From Propionibacteriaceae bacterium (GTDB taxonomy: Bacteria; Actinomycetota; Actinomycetes; Propionibacteriales; Propionibacteriaceae), in assembly GCA_031255975.1 (NCBI GenBank), contig JAIRRM010000197.1:1-9411 (forward strand): 9,411 nucleotides of DNA. The letters are read 5' to 3'. Positions 7,002 through 9,411 of the stretch are shown here, piece by piece. The position numbers and the translations under genes are program-made. Below the pieces are notes generated by a model. It ran no database searches. It saw only the letters and a list, made by a program, of their open reading frames with translations, and was not told the DNA's origin. Within the stretch, counting starts at the first letter, position 1. Every line of letters begins with the position of its first letter.

Positions 7002-7445
7002 ATGTTCGACGATCTCCATTTCAATGAAGCCGGGTTGGTGCCCGTCATCGCACAGGACGTGGCCACCAAGACGGTACTGATGTTGGCTTGGGCAAATCTG
7101 GCGGCGTTGGAGAACACCATGGCCACCGGCCTGGCGACCTATTATTCACGCAGCCGGGGGGAACAGTGGGTGAAGGGGGCCACCTCCGGACACACTCAAC
7201 AGGTACGCGAGGTGCGTATCGATTGTGATCGTGACGCGGTGCTCTACCTCGTCGCGCAACGCGGTGTGGCGTGTCATACCGGAGGGTATTCCTGCTTCGC
7301 GGCGAGCGAGCAGGGGTTGTATTCCCCGCTGCCGCATGATCCGGAGCCGGCACGGCCATCCCAGTCGCTGCTCGGAGCTTCCGAAACGGCCATTAGCCGG
7401 GACATTTCCTCGGTAGTCCCTGAGAACGATAGGGTGGTGGATTGA
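7002..7445 (+). CDS. hisI: Phosphoribosyl-AMP cyclohydrolase
   Basis: 147 aa; opens the purine ring of phosphoribosyl-AMP, the third step of histidine synthesis, in the cytoplasm. Core motifs match the family: [20 protein letters not shown] (13-32), [20 protein letters not shown] (47-66), and [10 protein letters not shown] (72-81). Asp74, Asp76 and Asp78 form the metal-binding DxDxD, and Cys75, Cys91 (ACHTG) and Cys98 (SCF) are the expected zinc ligands. The HisE pyrophosphohydrolase domain found fused in many bacteria is absent, as is usual in actinobacteria. The segment after about residue 104 is a Ser/Pro-rich extension of roughly 40 residues with no recognised motif. ATG 7002 starts 6 nt after the gatB stop with a weak GGGGTGA ribosome site; its stop overlaps the lgt ATG by one base. 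The neighbours usual for hisI (hisF upstream, trp genes downstream) are not here. Confidence 0.93.
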   Translation: MFDDLHFNEAGLVPVIAQDVATKTVLMLAWANLAALENTMATGLATYYSRSRGEQWVKGATSGHTQQVREVRIDCDRDAVLYLVAQRGVACHTGGYSCFAASEQGLYSPLPHDPEPARPSQSLLGASETAISRDISSVVPENDRVVD

Positions 7446-8413
7446 TGATCCCGCTGTTCATACCGAGTCCGCCTTGGTCCGATATCCATCTCGGCCCGCT
7501 GACCATCCATATCTATGCGCTCTGTCTATTGGCAGGCATCGCCGTCTCCTGGCTCTGGGCCAGAAAGCGGGTGATGAGTTGGGGTGGTGACGGCGATACG
7601 TTCGACTCTTTGGCGTTTGTCGCGGTGGCTTCCGGTATTTTGGGGGCCCGGGTCTACCACGTGGTCACTGAGTGGGAGCGTTACTTCGGTGCCGACCGCG
7701 ATTGGCTTGATATCTTCAAGATCTGGAACGGCGGCATCGGCATCATCGGTGCTGTCGCCGGTGGAGGCATCGGGGTTTGGGTGTTCTGCCGTATCAAACA
7801 CCTTCCGATGCCCATCATGGCAGATGCCCTCGCGCCCACGCTGTTGGCGGCGCAAGCGGTGGGTCGGCTTGGCAACTGGTTCAACCAGGAGGTGTTCGGC
7901 GAACCCACCGAACTGCCATGGGGGTTGGAGATAGACGTTGCGCACCGCCCGCTCGGCTACGCCGAATACGCCACCTTCCATCCGACTTTCCTCTACGAGG
8001 GGCTGTGGAACTTGTTTGGCATCCTGGTGCTGTTTTTACTCACCAGGGGCGGACGCTTCGGGCGCGGCAAGGTGTTCACGTCGTATGTGCTTTGGTACAC
8101 CTTCGGGCGTTTCCTCATCGAATTGATCCGCATCGACCCGGTGAACACCTTGGATGGTATTCGGGTGAACAACTGGACCAGTGCCGCCGCCTTCCTGCTG
8201 GCGCTGGGGGTGCTCATCTTCCAGTTGGTGAAATATCCGGGCAGCGAGCTGGAGCCGTTTGCCGCGATTTCCCAGCCAGATGACGCCGATACCGCGGTGT
8301 CCGATACCGAATCTGACACCGCGGACGATACCGATACCGATGCCGCGGACGACGCCGATACCACCGCGATGCACACTTCAGACACGGAGCCGGACGACAC
8401 GTCCACTGAATAG
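7445..8413 (+). CDS. lgt: Prolipoprotein diacylglyceryl transferase, with acidic C-terminal tail
   Basis: 322 aa integral membrane enzyme; moves diacylglycerol from phosphatidylglycerol to the lipobox cysteine of prolipoproteins, the first step of lipoprotein maturation. About seven hydrophobic segments are visible. The Lgt signature GRLGNWFNQEVFGEPT (140-155) is intact, with Arg141, Asn144 and Glu149 matching the essential residues. IWNGGIGIIGAVAGG (93-107) and FGRFLIELIRIDP (220-232, conserved Arg229) also fit. After about residue 268 the protein leaves the membrane, and residues 278-322 form a low-complexity Asp/Thr/Ala tail with 18 acidic and no Lys or Arg residues. ATG 7445 overlaps the hisI stop (TGATG); TTG 7442 directly before it is a possible alternative. 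AGGGTGG at 7431-7437 may serve as ribosome site. Confidence 0.96.
   Translation: MIPLFIPSPPWSDIHLGPLTIHIYALCLLAGIAVSWLWARKRVMSWGGDGDTFDSLAFVAVASGILGARVYHVVTEWERYFGADRDWLDIFKIWNGGIGIIGAVAGGGIGVWVFCRIKHLPMPIMADALAPTLLAAQAVGRLGNWFNQEVFGEPTELPWGLEIDVAHRPLGYAEYATFHPTFLYEGLWNLFGILVLFLLTRGGRFGRGKVFTSYVLWYTFGRFLIELIRIDPVNTLDGIRVNNWTSAAAFLLALGVLIFQLVKYPGSELEPFAAISQPDDADTAVSDTESDTADDTDTDAADDADTTAMHTSDTEPDDTSTE
8276..8410 (+). repeat. Low-complexity repeat DNA encoding the acidic tail of Lgt
   Basis: CCGATACC recurs at 8286, 8301, 8331 and 8355, interleaved with (A/G)CCGCGG units. All spacings are multiples of three, so copies stay in frame and encode Asp-Thr and Ala-Asp-Asp units. The pattern suggests growth by slippage or duplication. 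Confidence 0.6.
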
Positions 8414-8442
8414 CCTGTCGCGGTTGGGTTCGCTGGCTCCGG

Positions 8443-8448
8443 TAGTCT
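8443..8448 (+). promoter_or_regulatory. Putative -10 box (TAGTCT) of gltB
   Basis: CGGTAGTCT lies in the 74-bp gap between lgt and gltB, 39 nt before ATG 8488. It would allow gltB its own transcript with a leader of about 30 nt. No strong -35 is seen (TTGGGT at 8424-8429 is too close). Read-through from lgt is also possible. Confidence 0.35.
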
Positions 8449-8474
8449 GGCGATTTACAGCATAGGCAACCAGT

Positions 8475-8480
8475 TGGAGG
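8475..8480 (+). promoter_or_regulatory. Shine-Dalgarno of gltB
   Basis: TGGAGG ends 7 nt before ATG 8488, a normal spacing. It fixes the start so that the propeptide before the catalytic cysteine has 17 residues. Confidence 0.65.
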
Positions 8481-8487
8481 GTCTTCT

Positions 8488-9411
8488 ATGGGGCTGACCA
8501 AGCAGGGGCTCTACGATCCGGCGCTTGAACACGACTCCTGTGGCGTCGCGTTCGTCGCCGATCTGTCGGGGCGAGCCAGTCACGACATCGTGGAGCAGGG
8601 GCTCACCGCGCTCGCAAACCTCGATCATCGCGGTGCCACCGGCGAGGACGCGGCGGCGGGCGACGGTGCGGGCATCCTCACCCAGATCCCCGACGCCTTC
8701 CTGCGCGGTACGGTGCCCTTCGACCTACCACCGCAGGGCTCATACGCCGTCGGCATCGCGTATCTACCGGTGCCCGAATTGGAACGCGATCTGGCCACCA
8801 TCGCGATCCACCGGATCGCCGCCGAGGAGGGCCTAAAGGTCATCGGGTGGCGCGATCTGCCGCTGGATACGTCCAGCCTCTCCCCGGTATCTGAGGCCGC
8901 CCGGCCTTACTTCGCCCAACTGTTTGTGAGTTCTCATACCGGCGATACTGATATCGCCCTCGACCGGCGTGCTTACTGCTTGCGCCGTCGTGTCGAAAAC
9001 GAGGTCGGGGTGTACTTCTCGTCGTTATCTGCCCGTACCCTCGTATACAAAGGCATGTTGACCACCTCGCAACTGGAGCAGGTGTATCCCGAACTGCATG
9101 ACGAACGATTCGCGTCGGCGTTGGTGCTGGTGCATTCGCGGTTCTCCACCAACACTTTCCCCAGTTGGTCGTTGGCGCACCCATTCCGCATGATCGCTCA
9201 CAACGGTGAGATCAACACCATCAAAGGCAACCGGGCCCGGATGCGCGCCCGCGAGTCGCTGCTCGCCACGAACCTAATCCCTGATTCTCTTGAGCGAATC
9301 TTCCCCATCTGCCGCCCTGGTGAATCCGATTCTGCGAGCTTCGACGAGGTGCTGGAACTGCTGCATCTGGGAGGACGCTCACTGGCACACGCCATGCTGA
9401 TGATGATCCCG
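8488..9411 (+). CDS. gltB: Glutamate synthase large (alpha) subunit, N-terminal part, cut by window edge
   Basis: The first 308 codons of an expected approximately 1500-residue protein; it runs off the window end with no stop. GltB converts glutamine and 2-oxoglutarate to two glutamates with reducing power delivered through GltD. The visible part is the class II glutamine amidotransferase domain. EHDSCGVAF contains Cys18, which should become the N-terminal nucleophile after removal of a 17-residue propeptide. Other landmarks are [20 protein letters not shown] (45-64), [12 protein letters not shown] (216-227) and [15 protein letters not shown] (238-252), all typical of GltB and matching its glutamine-binding residues. 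The FMN and iron-sulfur regions lie beyond the window. It sits 74 nt after lgt; lgt-gltB adjacency is seen in other actinobacteria. Confidence 0.96.
   Translation, partial: MGLTKQGLYDPALEHDSCGVAFVADLSGRASHDIVEQGLTALANLDHRGATGEDAAAGDGAGILTQIPDAFLRGTVPFDLPPQGSYAVGIAYLPVPELERDLATIAIHRIAAEEGLKVIGWRDLPLDTSSLSPVSEAARPYFAQLFVSSHTGDTDIALDRRAYCLRRRVENEVGVYFSSLSARTLVYKGMLTTSQLEQVYPELHDERFASALVLVHSRFSTNTFPSWSLAHPFRMIAHNGEINTIKGNRARMRARESLLATNLIPDSLERIFPICRPGESDSASFDEVLELLHLGGRSLAHAMLMMIP

Noticed and set aside
6377..7126. Long 249-codon open frame on the minus strand
   Set aside because: It lies antisense to gatB and the start of hisI, both strongly supported. Its product is Ser/Ala-rich low-complexity, as expected from the opposite frame of high-GC coding DNA.
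7526..7981. 151-codon minus-strand open frame
   Set aside because: Entirely antisense to the conserved core of lgt; no family motif and no ribosome site.

Overview
The window is about 9.4 kb of high-GC DNA packed with genes. GTG starts, 1-4 nt gene overlaps, start codons placed 6-8 nt after a -10 box (leaderless style) and the product sequences all point to an actinobacterium (Actinomycetota). A propionibacterial or related lineage is possible, but the sequence alone does not settle the family. No tRNA, rRNA, CRISPR array, insertion sequence or phage gene was seen.

Layout. (1) 1-855, minus: the N-terminal 285 codons of a glycogen debranching enzyme (GlgX type), cut by the window edge. (2) 944-1147, plus: a small one-helix membrane protein of unknown function, divergent from glgX; the 88-bp gap holds two face-to-face -10 boxes. 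(3) 1270-2861, minus: a two-gene unit, nfeD-like then an SPFH/paraslipin gene, a well-known membrane-organising pair. (4) 2934-3557, minus: an ACT-domain protein. (5) 3692-8413, plus: a tightly spaced chain gatC-gatA-gatB-hisI-lgt with junctions of 4-nt overlap, 1-nt overlap, 6-nt gap and 1-nt overlap. (6) 8488 to the end, plus: the first 308 codons of gltB, the glutamate synthase large subunit.

How the genes fit together. GatCAB converts misacylated Glu-tRNA(Gln) and/or Asp-tRNA(Asn) using glutamine as amide donor, and GltB transfers the glutamine amide to 2-oxoglutarate, so both draw on the glutamine/glutamate pool. HisI is a step of histidine synthesis and Lgt attaches the lipid anchor to lipoproteins; these are passengers of the same transcription unit rather than functional partners. 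The ACT protein divergent from gatC may be an amino-acid sensor, but that is inference.

Most notable points. hisI abuts lgt directly, whereas in many actinobacteria a trp gene block lies between them. A shared GGTAGNNT -10 motif precedes four transcription units, two of them probably leaderless. Lgt carries a low-complexity Asp/Thr-rich acidic tail. The paraslipin contains five contiguous 11-residue repeats. No clearly new biological system was found; this is mostly a core-metabolism region with an unusual junction.
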